A stretch of 64,000 nucleotides of DNA from JAWKOK01 sp963765875 (GTDB taxonomy: Bacteria > Chloroflexota > Anaerolineae > Caldilineales > Caldilineaceae): NCBI GenBank assembly GCA_963765875.1, contig CAVXYK010000007.1, positions 1 through 64,000 on the forward strand, in the 5' to 3' direction. Position 1 is the first letter of the stretch. Each line of letters begins with the position of its first letter. The notes under the pieces are model-generated. The model was not told the DNA's origin. It did not search any database and saw only the letters and a list, made by a program, of their open reading frames with translations. Below, piece after piece: positions 38,503 through 46,731 of the stretch. The position numbers and the translations under genes are program-made.

Positions 38503-40944
38503 TCACCCATGGCATGGTACACCATCATGCGCCGCAGGTCCTACACACGGTAACCAATGTTCAATGTGTAGAGTGCCAGGATCACCATTTCCTGCCGCTG
38601 AAAACCATCGCGTCTCCATCACATTTGCGCAGGCAGATAGGACCTGTTGGACTTCGGCAGGGATCTGCTCGTCGGGAAGGGCACGAATGAGCGTGCTCAA
38701 GCGATGTGCGCCTAGATCGAGTTCGTCCTGGGCCAATGCGTCGGTGCAGGCCCCGTATGCAGCTTGAACCGCTTCACTGGCACTTCCTCCTCTACGTTTC
38801 AGGCCCATTTGAGCGCGCATTGACGTCAACGCTTGGGCTGAAACCGTGCCCGGATCGGCCTGTACGCGGCGCGCCAGACGAATGAAGGGTGACTCGTCGC
38901 CAATGGTTCTTGCCAGCGCCAGCGCTAGTTCGAGTCGCGCACCGGGATTTTTGATTCTGGTCATCAGAGAGAGGATGGGGTCGATGGCTTCAGAAACGCC
39001 AAGTCTACCCAACGATGAAGCACATGCCATCTGAACACCAACTTCGGGCTCCGATTTGATACGCGCCAACAGCAGTGGTTTTGACTCAGTGTCGCTGAGT
39101 ACGCCCAGTGCGCGAATTGCATGTACTTGAATCGATTTGTATTGCGAGTGGGTTGCATCTCGCAACGCAGGCAGTGCACTCCTGTCACGCGTTCGGCCCA
39201 GGGCCCAGGCTGCATTAACGCTTAGCGCGACCTCTGTACCGGTCAACACGTTGATTAGCGCCTCCGTCAGCCTCGGATCGGACCGTGTGCGTGAAATGGC
39301 GATGATGGCCTCGTAGCGCACGCTGAATCGTGGATCATTCAGAGCGCTAAGCAGTTCTTCCACGGTGAGCCTGCTGCGGGCCTGTCCCATCTGTTCTGTA
39401 CGCAGTACGGTTGCCTGCTCATCCTTGGCCAGGTTGAACTTGACTAGTGAACTCATGGCCACAAACGGATTTCCATGTAGGAAGATACCGGCGAACTCAA
39501 GCGTGCCTACGCCCAGGCCAGGCTGAATGCGTCTCAAGATGACAAAGCTTATCACGGGCATCGTGATGGCCAGCAGGATCAGCGGCGTATACGGATTGAG
39601 CAAACCTGTGCCGGACAGTGCTGGTATGCGCTGAAAGAGGTCGATCAGATAGCCGCTACTCACTTGGCTCACGCCGGCGATGAGGCCGACGCATGCGCTG
39701 TAGATGGCCATGTAGCCGACTTTGTGGCGTGGCGGCACAATATTGACGAAGAGCAGACGGCCGGCCCCGATGGCCCACCCAAGGTTTGCTACGCCCTGGG
39801 CAAATGCCGCCCCAAGCGCCAGCATCAGACCAATTCCCCCGGCGCCGGGCAAGAACCACCAGATAAAGGGAGTGGCAGCCAGCAATAGCGTGCCGGATAA
39901 CATCACCGGCTTGCTGCCGTAGCGGTCTGCTGTCCACCCCCAAAGGTAGCCGGAAGCCAGGGCGCCGGCCAGTGTGCCGATCTGTATCCAAATCACCTGT
40001 CCAGCGGCAATGCCTGCCTGTTCCTGAAGATAGAGTGGTAGAAAGGAAGCTAGCGGAATCGTGCCGATCGTGATCAGGCCGACGCCTGCCAGATACCAGC
40101 GATAGTCCGGGTCCTTGAGCGCGACTTGAAAGCTCTCGTTGCGCTGTGTCTTTGACATGCGCACGGGCGACCGCGCTCCGCCCGGCACAAAGGTGTAGGC
40201 CCACAGAGAGGCGAAGCCTAGCATGACGCCGCTGCCCATGAGCAGCATATAGCCTGACAGGCCGCTCGTGTTGTTGATGACCACGCCTGCGATCAGCACA
40301 GCGGTCATGCCTGAGATTGTCACGAAGAAACTGTCCGTGGCCGAGAATTTGCCGCGCACCGAGCTGGGTACATATTCCTGGACCCAGGGTAAATGGGCGG
40401 TCTCGACCAAGGCGCGTAGCAGTGCGAAAATCCCCACAACCACGGCCACAAAAAGCACTGTGCCCTGCTCGCCGTAGGTAGCGGCTACCAAAGGTGTTAG
40501 AAGCAGGAAGAGGATGACGACCTTACGCACGCCGAACGCGGTCAGGAATGCTCGCTTGTAGCCGAAGCGGGCAATGGTGGGTGCGGCTAGGGGGGCGATT
40601 ATGCTGGCAAAGGGGAGAAGTGATAGCAACAGGCCGATCTGGCTCTTGTCCATGCCCAATGTGTCGAGGAAGAGCACGAAGACTGAGCCGAACAGTGTGA
40701 ATTGCGCGAAGAAGGTATTGAGACTGTTGCCGGCAATTGCCCAGCGCAGCCCTTGTAGTTTGGCCAGTTTGGTCGGTTCGGTGGAGGCTTGTGGTTCGGC
40801 AGAGGCCAAGAGCACCGAGCCGGTAGTGTTGGATTCGTCCAATGCAGGCGGAAGGGGGGCTGTACTGTCCAGTGCGGAATCCTCATTCTGTTCGAAATCT
40901 GTCACAACATAGTCCTGTCTTTTTCTTCGAGTCCAAAGAGGCAT
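38503..40944 (-). CDS. MFS transporter fused to HEAT-type repeats
   Basis: 813 residues. Residues 60-480 form a 12-helix major facilitator (WAIAGNSLNTFF, RFGYKRAFLTAFG, SYLWGWTADRYGSKP with the loop 8-9 motif). Then about 300 soluble residues contain HEAT/PBS-type helical repeats: LLSALNDPRFSVRYEAIIAI, LTEALINVLTG, LPALRDATHS, IQVHAIRALGVL, VQMACASSLGRLG, each roughly 31 residues. The tail is probably cytoplasmic. MFS with a C-terminal HEAT scaffold is an uncommon architecture; partner binding is a fair guess for the repeats. The last 25 residues look unnatural and could reflect a shift near the end. Substrate unknown. Confidence 0.8.
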   Translation of the reverse strand: MPLWTRRKRQDYVVTDFEQNEDSALDSTAPLPPALDESNTTGSVLLASAEPQASTEPTKLAKLQGLRWAIAGNSLNTFFAQFTLFGSVFVLFLDTLGMDKSQIGLLLSLLPFASIIAPLAAPTIARFGYKRAFLTAFGVRKVVILFLLLTPLVAATYGEQGTVLFVAVVVGIFALLRALVETAHLPWVQEYVPSSVRGKFSATDSFFVTISGMTAVLIAGVVINNTSGLSGYMLLMGSGVMLGFASLWAYTFVPGGARSPVRMSKTQRNESFQVALKDPDYRWYLAGVGLITIGTIPLASFLPLYLQEQAGIAAGQVIWIQIGTLAGALASGYLWGWTADRYGSKPVMLSGTLLLAATPFIWWFLPGAGGIGLMLALGAAFAQGVANLGWAIGAGRLLFVNIVPPRHKVGYMAIYSACVGLIAGVSQVSSGYLIDLFQRIPALSGTGLLNPYTPLILLAITMPVISFVILRRIQPGLGVGTLEFAGIFLHGNPFVAMSSLVKFNLAKDEQATVLRTEQMGQARSRLTVEELLSALNDPRFSVRYEAIIAISRTRSDPRLTEALINVLTGTEVALSVNAAWALGRTRDRSALPALRDATHSQYKSIQVHAIRALGVLSDTESKPLLLARIKSEPEVGVQMACASSLGRLGVSEAIDPILSLMTRIKNPGARLELALALARTIGDESPFIRLARRVQADPGTVSAQALTSMRAQMGLKRRGGSASEAVQAAYGACTDALAQDELDLGAHRLSTLIRALPDEQIPAEVQQVLSACANVMETRWFSAAGNGDPGTLHIEHWLPCVGPAAHDGVPCHG

Positions 40945-41310
40945 GCTGTGCCGGGAAGCTGTTGGAAAAGCCTCGTGTATGCGCCAGCATTCCGGGATTG
41001 AGCCGCTCGAAGCGCCATTTTGAGGCTACGGTTTGGCTCAATCCCGGAATGCTGAAGAGCGTTCTCATCTCTTCAAACAACTTCTAGAATTCACAGTCCC
41101 GCGAGTCAGTCTGCTGCAAGCTGTTAGCGAGTACGATTGGACACGGTTCCAATCCACAAGTTTAACCGAACGTATCTCCTTGTCAAAGGTTGAAGTCGAC
41201 AAGCGGCATCTCAATTTGCGGCTAAAGAACTGGGGACGGTTATAGATTTCAGACCTCGTGCTGCTGGGAGTCAGTTGGCGGACTCTGTGGATGGGGGTAT
41301 CATTGTCCGC
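40945..41310. other. Divergent intergenic region
   Basis: Between two genes read outwards, so it must hold two promoters, though none is clear to me. A long inverted repeat is at 40985-41054; the rest shows nothing recognisable. Confidence 0.45.
40985..41054. repeat. Perfect 20-bp inverted repeat in a divergent promoter region
   Basis: CAGCATTCCGGGATTGAGCC (40985-41004) and its exact inverse complement (41035-41054), 30-base loop. It sits 41 bases before the MFS-HEAT start codon. Confidence 0.7.
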
Positions 41311-42349
41311 ATGTTCGCACCCAATGTTCGTCCCGTTATCAAGAAGATCTTGCCATCTATGCTCGACTTTATCGCATCGCTTGGTGGCAAGAACGAGCAA
41401 TCATGGCGGGGCTGGCGGATTGATCGTGTTGAGGGCGGTTGGAACAATCTGCTCTATCGAGCTACCGGCGAACAAGTCGATCTGGCAGTCAAGTTCTCTG
41501 TCGCAGATGAGCGTGACCGCGCCGGACGAGAGTTCCACGCGTTGGAAGCATTGGCGCAAAACGGACTCGATATCGCACCGGAGCCGATCTGCCTCGATCG
41601 AGAGCGCTATCCACAACCGGTGATGGTTCAGAGTTGGCTACAGGGAGGGGTGAGTGGTAATCCGCCAACCACAGATGAAGGGTGGGAGGCGTGGCTTCGA
41701 AATCTAGTCCTAACCCACACTGTCACGCCCGAAACCACGACCGTTCCAATTCACCCTGCCGTGCTGACGGCGTACAATGCGGACGAGGCCACGAACATGA
41801 TCTGGTCGCATCTGGCCCGGCTTCCCTTGGCGGAACGCCCTGGGAAACTGCAATCTCTGGTGCGTATTTGCACAGAGACCGACTATCCGGTTTGGCCCGC
41901 TCCGTCGCCGTCACTCTGTCATGTGGACAGCAATATCCGCAATTTTCGTTCGCCGGCCTCTGAACTGGGCTGGCGTCGACTGGGAGAACTCGGGATGGGG
42001 CGATCCGGCCTACGAGATCGCAGACTTGACCATGCACGCTGCCCACATCGGCATACCTGAATGGCGTCAAGAGTGGGTCATCGATCGCTACTGTGGACTG
42101 GCCGCCCAGCCGGATGCAGGAGTGCGAATCCGGACCTATCGCAAGACGTTGGCTGTCTGGTGGGCCGTGCGCATTTCTCGCTACCTCTACGAGCTTCCCC
42201 GCGCACTCGATCCGAGGCTGGCGTCGATCCCCGAGGGCAGGATGGCGGATTTGAGCGGAAATATCACCACTATATGGCGCTGGCAGAGTCCCTACATTTA
42301 TGATGACGGCGTCACAATTCAATGTGAGGATGAAAGGAGAGACGTATGA
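41311..42349 (+). CDS. Aminoglycoside-phosphotransferase-like kinase, frameshifted
   Basis: Kinase of the APH/choline-kinase fold: the Lys of VDLAVKFSVA, the Brenner motif CHVDSNIRNF (H-x-D-x4-N) with the catalytic Asp, and VDWENSGWGDPAYEIADL with the metal-binding Asp. A +1 shift lies at 41942-41947, where TTTT stands for TTT; removing one T gives IRNFVRRPLNWAGVDWE without a break. About 345 residues. The start is uncertain: ATG 41311 (MFAPNVRP) or 41359. Substrate may be an antibiotic or a metabolite. Its stop overlaps the next start (ATGA), so it leads a four-gene operon. Confidence 0.8.
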
Positions 42350-42802
42350 GTTTCATCGGCAAGATCATCGGGCTCTATATGAAACGAGAGGGCCGCAAGC
42401 ATCCATTGGCCGAATGGCCAGGTCTGCTCGCAGCATCCCAACAGACGACTAGCTGATCCACTTCGTGCGGCGTCCGATACGGAGAAGAATCAATCTGTGG
42501 CCCGCCACATCATCGGCATCGAGCGTTGGAGCCAGAGTCGTCTGCGTCTCTTTTTGGGCGGCGAATTAGTCATGGACGAGTACGATACTTATCAGCCGGC
42601 GGCCGATCTGGACATGGCTGCACTGACTGAGCAATTTGTGGAGACACGACGGGTAACGGTTGAACTGGCGCAAAAGATCAGCGATGCCGGCGTCACCGAC
42701 GACCAGACTGTGCTCCACAATGATATGGGCGACGTGTCAGCGCGCACGTGGCTCGCCTATATAAGGGGACATGCGCAGCAAGAAAGCAAGCGTCTCAAGT
42801 AG
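42346..42802 (+). CDS. DinB-family four-helix protein, frameshifted
   Basis: A first frame MSFIGKIIGLYMKREGRKHP... runs to 42450, and after a +1 shift ADPLRAASDTEKNQS continues into RHIIGIERWSQSRLRLFLGG and a long helix ending in IRGHAQQESKRLK. Joined, it is 151 residues, the normal DinB-like length, with the His of the first and last helices (RHIIGIERW, YIRGHAQQE) that usually bind a metal. DinB proteins are mostly thiol-dependent or metal-dependent enzymes of unclear reaction. ATG 42346 follows AAAGGAG and overlaps the kinase stop. Confidence 0.65.
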
Positions 42803-42829
42803 ATCTGGAAGTACCATGGGAATGCCTAC

Positions 42830-43582
42830 ATGCTAACCTACTGTAATTCGACAGCAGAACTAGCCAATTCCGGGATCGACACCGCCGTGATCAGCGTCGG
42901 CTCGACAGAGCAGTGTGGGCCCTGTCTTCCCTTTCATCTCGACACGCTGCTGGCTGCCTACTTCGCCCATGCATGGGGTGAAGCGGTCAACGGCTACGTC
43001 CTGCCGACGATGCCCTTCAACACGTCCGAGGAGCATTTCTCGTTCGTTGGCACAGTATCGTTGCGTCCGCGCACCATCATGTTGGTGCTCGAAGAGATTG
43101 TAGCCGGACTGCGTAGGCAAGGCTTCCGCAAGCAGGTGCTGACCGTGGGGCACGGTGGTTCCTGGTGGATGGGCGCTTTCATCAAGGACATGAACTGGCG
43201 CTATGATGACATGGTGCTAATCAATGCGCACGAAGGAGCTGATCCGGTCTGGGCTGAGGCTGTGCGGCGTGTCGGATTGCCCGATGGCGAGATCCATGGT
43301 GGCGCCCTGTCTCGTGCATTGGCCGAATTTCTAGCCCCAGACACAGTCCGGGACGGCGAATTTGGGCAGGATGTGGAGCCGGCGCTGATTTCGCTGAACG
43401 GTTGCGTCACGTGGGACAAGATTAGTGCCGATGGCAGTTGGGGCCGTTATTCGCAGTAGGACGAGGACCTGGTCTCTGGTGAGACCGGTGAGGCTCTGCT
43501 GGCATATTTTGTGTCGCACCATGCACCCCAGGCGGCGTCTCGCCTGGCGCAGGCTTGTGAACTGAAGGGTATCGGCTCATGA
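42830..43582 (+). CDS. Creatininase-family amidohydrolase homologue with in-frame TAG
   Basis: The reading from ATG 42830 to TGA 43580-43582 is in one frame and gives 250 residues, exactly the creatininase length, but codon 210 (43457-43459) is TAG. The part after it (DEDLVSGETGEALLAYFVSHH...) is plausible C-terminal helix and its stop overlaps the next gene as ATGA. The family's metal motif E-Q-H-G-P-H-L-P reads E27-Q-C29-G-P-C32-L-P here, and the HAGE motif reads HGGA, so the usual metal and catalytic ligands are altered. Family members hydrolyse creatinine, or formamides in cofactor synthesis; this one may be a different enzyme or inactive. Confidence 0.7.
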
Positions 43583-44091
43583 ACGGCTGGCTGATCAGAA
43601 ACGCTGTGCCCGATGACGCGGCCGCCATCGTGGCCATCTTCAATCCCATCATCGAATCGGGCCTCTACACGGCCTTCACCGCGCCCTTTGCTATCGAGAC
43701 TGAACGCTCATACATCGCTGATCAACATCAACGCGGCATTTTTCATGTCGCGGTCCACCCGGACCATGGACGCATTGTCGGCTTTCAGGTGGTCGATCCG
43801 TTCGCCTTCTACACGTCGGCATTTGATCACGTCGGTTCCATCGGCACGTACGTGGATCTGGGTATGCGACGTCAGGGCATCGCGGCTGCGCTCTATCCGG
43901 CCACCTTCGACGCTGCCCGGCGCAAGGGCTATGAGAAGCTCTTTAGCTTTGTGCGCGCCGACAATCCCGCTGCACTTGCCGCTTATCTCGGTCAGGGCTT
44001 CACTGTCGTGGGGACGGCACGCGATCAGGCCAAAATCGGCGGGCGTTTCATCGACGAGATCATCATTGAGCGGCGGCTGGTTGATTCTTAG
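43579..44091 (+). CDS. GNAT-family N-acetyltransferase
   Basis: 170 residues of the phosphinothricin-acetyltransferase type: MNGWLIRNAVPDDAAAIVAIFNPIIE opening, HVGSIGTYVDLGMRRQGIAAALYPATF with the acetyl-CoA loop (R-x2-G-I-A), and AYLGQGFTVVGTARDQAKIGGRFIDE near the end. It acetylates an amine using acetyl-CoA; the substrate is not given by the sequence. ATG overlaps the creatininase TGA. Last gene of the four-gene operon beginning at 41311; a strong hairpin follows. Confidence 0.88.
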   Translation: MNGWLIRNAVPDDAAAIVAIFNPIIESGLYTAFTAPFAIETERSYIADQHQRGIFHVAVHPDHGRIVGFQVVDPFAFYTSAFDHVGSIGTYVDLGMRRQGIAAALYPATFDAARRKGYEKLFSFVRADNPAALAAYLGQGFTVVGTARDQAKIGGRFIDEIIIERRLVDS

Positions 44092-44100
44092 CCGCGGCCG

Positions 44101-44178
44101 GAAATAGACCTCCGGGAGGTGGCCGGAATCACTTTGCTGATAGCAGGTTCTGGTGGTCACCTCCCGGAGATCTATTTC
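44101..44178. terminator. Bidirectional terminator between convergent genes
   Basis: GAAATAGACCTCCGGGAGGTG (44101-44121) pairs with CACCTCCCGGAGATCTATTTC (44158-44178), one mismatch, and lies between the GNAT stop and the NAPRT stop. Confidence 0.7.
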
Positions 44179-44253
44179 TGCACAACGGCGCAGTGAAGGG
44201 GGCTGTAACAACTCATCGTGTCCGCAGAGCAGGTATCAGTCGAATAGCTGATA

Positions 44254-45810
44254 TCAAGCCAAATTCTGGCTGCGTGCATCCTCAATCAACTCCTGCTTCA
44301 GATCCCACAACTGTTGGGAGAGCGAAACATGATAGATGTGCGGATTGACCAGGCGACGGATGCCGGGATCGAGTCGCTCCAGATCGGCATCACGTTGGCG
44401 ACGGATCTCTTCCAGCGGCGGCGGGTCGTAGGCAAGCTTGCCGTCAGTGTAGACGGTGGTTTGCAGCGGTTCGATGTCGGAAAGATCTGCCTGACGCACA
44501 ATGCGATATTTGGTGTGGTCCATCGGGTGGCGCAACAGGATGCGCTCTTGCTGGCGCGGGTCTTCGTTGTGTAGGGCCAGCAGGTCGGCTGTTGCCTTGT
44601 TGCGGTTGTCGTAGAGTCGCCAGAGCTTCTTGTTGCCCGGATCGGGCGTCTTGGCCAGTGTTTCTGAGATCTTGATGGCCGAGTCCCAATCGCCGTCTTG
44701 CAGTACGGCGACCAGCTTGAAGACCCCGCCCAAGGCCGGGTCGCCCCACGACGTCACCAGCCGTGTGCCCACACCGTAGACCAATCGCCCGATCACCTCG
44801 TCAGCGTCCAGGCCGTAGCGGGGCGCTTCTTGGCTGATCTGGGTGATGATCTGCCAGATCACGATTTCGTCCAGGTCGCTGGAGAGTACGATCGACGTCT
44901 CTGGGAAGCCGGCCTCGTTGAGCTGTTTTGCCGCCTGAATGCTCAGGTAGGCCTGGTCGCCGGAGTCCAGACGGATGCCGACGGGCGTGTGTCCCTTGCG
45001 TTTCAGCTCCTCGAAGACACGAATGGCGTTGGGCACGCCGCTCTCCAACGTATCGATGGTGTCGACCAACAACAGACAGTCATCTGGATAGAGTTCGGCG
45101 TAGGCGCGGAAGGCCCCGATCTCGCCCAGGCCCAAGGCCATGAAGAGCTGCACCATGCTGTGGGCATGAGTACCCTTGGGTGGCAGGCCGATAACGTGAG
45201 ACATACCGACATTGGAACTAAAGTCGGCTCCGCCGATCAACGCTGCCCGCGTACCTTCATTTGCGCCCTTGCCCTGGGCGCGACGTAGCCCAAACTCGAG
45301 TATCGGCCGCCCGCGCCCGCTCTCGACAATGCGCGCCGCTTTGGTAGCGACCAACGTCTCATAGTTGAGCATGTTGAGTAGGGCAGTCTCTACGATTTGG
45401 GCCATGGCCAGCGGCCCCTGCACCACGGTCAATGCCGTGTTGGGGTGAACCACCCGTCCTTCGGGGATTGCGCGGATGGTCAACCCTGAAAAGTCGCCAT
45501 TTTGACGAAACCAATCCAGGAAATCGTCGGCAAAGATCTGCTCACCGACGCTGTTGCGTTGGCTGCGCAGGTATTCAACATCCTTGTCGCGTACGGCAGT
45601 CTTCTGCATCCAGGCCAGAAAGGTCTCCATCCCGGCGTTGATGCAGTACCCGGCCTGATGACTTCCATAGTCGGGATAGCTGCGGAAGAAATGGTCAAAC
45701 TGCACATTCATCTCGTGCAGGCCGGCTCGGAAGTAGAGCTGGGCCATGGTTAGCTGGTACTGATCTGTAAAGAGGATGCCTTCGGCTACGGCACGGCTTC
45801 GATCATGCAT
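44254..45810 (-). CDS. pncB: Nicotinate phosphoribosyltransferase
   Basis: 518 residues with the NAPRTase landmarks: FTDQYQLTMAQLYFR at the N terminus, the catalytic-His region (GLPPKGTHAHSMVQLF), RLDSGD in VGIRLDSGDQAYL and VYGVGTRLVTSWGDP with the phosphate-binding residues. It converts nicotinate, PRPP and ATP to nicotinate mononucleotide, the Preiss-Handler route to NAD, in the cytoplasm. Slightly longer than the E. coli enzyme, as in the family's larger bacterial type. Three 16-bp direct repeats lie 15-60 bases before the start codon and may control it. Confidence 0.93.
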   Translation of the reverse strand: MHDRSRAVAEGILFTDQYQLTMAQLYFRAGLHEMNVQFDHFFRSYPDYGSHQAGYCINAGMETFLAWMQKTAVRDKDVEYLRSQRNSVGEQIFADDFLDWFRQNGDFSGLTIRAIPEGRVVHPNTALTVVQGPLAMAQIVETALLNMLNYETLVATKAARIVESGRGRPILEFGLRRAQGKGANEGTRAALIGGADFSSNVGMSHVIGLPPKGTHAHSMVQLFMALGLGEIGAFRAYAELYPDDCLLLVDTIDTLESGVPNAIRVFEELKRKGHTPVGIRLDSGDQAYLSIQAAKQLNEAGFPETSIVLSSDLDEIVIWQIITQISQEAPRYGLDADEVIGRLVYGVGTRLVTSWGDPALGGVFKLVAVLQDGDWDSAIKISETLAKTPDPGNKKLWRLYDNRNKATADLLALHNEDPRQQERILLRHPMDHTKYRIVRQADLSDIEPLQTTVYTDGKLAYDPPPLEEIRRQRDADLERLDPGIRRLVNPHIYHVSLSQQLWDLKQELIEDARSQNLA

Positions 45811-45823
45811 GGTTCACCTCAAA

Positions 45824-45870
45824 CTAGACTGGCGACACATTAGACTGGCGACAAATTAGACTGGCGATGA
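45824..45870. promoter_or_regulatory. Three 16-bp direct repeats before pncB
   Basis: TAGACTGGCGACACAT, TAGACTGGCGACAAAT and TAGACTGGCGATGAGA start at 45825, 45841 and 45857. The 16-base period and position next to the start suggest a multimer binding site. Confidence 0.5.
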
Positions 45871-46198
45871 GATCGGACTGGATGCATCTGCAATGGAATT
45901 TGTCACAGATTCACACAGATGGAAAATGGATGGGACACGGATAGGTTGACTTCATTTTAGATGCCAATCTTGTGCCTTACAAATCGATCTGACGGTGCCG
46001 ACAGGCATTGAGACATAACGCTATAAGTTGGATTCAGCCATCCTCTGAAGCGTAGGGCCGGTTTCCTTCTATACCAGTGGTATTTCGCTTAGCCTTTACC
46101 GCAGCAAAAACCTAGCGCCCGAGCTCACTTTTCACTGTTGGGAGCCGAATTCCATTCGATGCGGTCACGGTCGAGCGACATTCTGTCGTGGAAATGAA

Positions 46199-46496
46199 TT
46201 GGGTGTGTTCAAAACGAGTTGATAACGTAATTCTATGTAGGGACATGGCATTCCGCACAGACCCGTTGTTGGCGGAGACCGTTTCGACCTTCAAGGCCAC
46301 GGTCGCCAACCATACGGTGGCTAGGAATGCCTTGTCCGTGCCTGACATTGCGGTAGGTCTGAAACGGACAAAGCATTCCGAGTAACATTTTCAGAATGCG
46401 GATGATGCTTCTCGATTTGGAATCGCCCAATCAGAGTTCGACCTGGCGAGGAATGCAATGTCCCTACGGGTCTCAACTCGTTTTGAACACACCCAA
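46199..46496. mobile_element. MITE with 24-bp terminal inverted repeats
   Basis: TTGGGTGTGTTCAAAACGAG (first 20 bases; perfect to 46222) is exactly inverse-complementary to 46473-46496. ATGAA flanks both ends (46194-46198 and 46497-46501), a 5-bp target duplication. Inside, GTAGGGACATGGCATTCC (46232-46249) faces GGAATGCAATGTCCCTAC (46450-46467), and GGAATGCCTTGTCCGT (46324) faces ACGGACAAAGCATTCC (46364). 298 bases, no transposase gene. Confidence 0.85.
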
Positions 46497-46646
46497 ATGA
46501 ATTCGGCGGCGGACAATGAGAAGCGCCCTCAGGCGCAGGCCGTCGGTGTCGATAGGCTGTACGCGACTCTGGCATCCTATGCGGATTCACATTGTGGCAA
46601 GCGATGCCCACCTAATCTGAGATCCATTCGGTCGTATGGGTGCGAG

Positions 46647-46676
46647 TTGGTATGAGACCATGCCGGGGGGTATAAT
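46647..46676 (+). promoter_or_regulatory. Candidate promoter of the RACo-type gene
   Basis: TTGGTA (46647-46652), 18-base spacer, TATAAT (46671-46676), 56 bases before ATG 46732. Confidence 0.45.
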
Positions 46677-46731
46677 GTTGCGAATCACACCGCATGCCTG
46701 TCACGTTACGTCTGTCACATTTTCTAGTGAA

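Larger units (their letters stand above)
45811..46731. other. Long intergenic region with operator-like repeats and a MITE
   Basis: No gene; all frames are short. It holds the TTAGACTGGCGA triplet (45824-45870), a MITE (46199-46496) with its target duplication, and a promoter candidate for the RACo-type gene (46647-46676). 45871-46190 shows nothing recognisable. Confidence 0.6.

Noticed and set aside
42390..42412. TTGGCCGAATGGCCAGG as a third copy of the CCTGGCCA palindrome
   Set aside because: It lies in the DinB coding frame with a different centre; probably chance.
46112..46655. Several 60-100 codon frames in the 45.8-46.7 kb gap
   Set aside because: They lie in the MITE and its flanks, with stops at the inverted repeats and no family resemblance.
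46502..46731. Cobalamin riboswitch before the RACo-type gene
   Set aside because: No B12 box seen; only a promoter candidate and a short hairpin.
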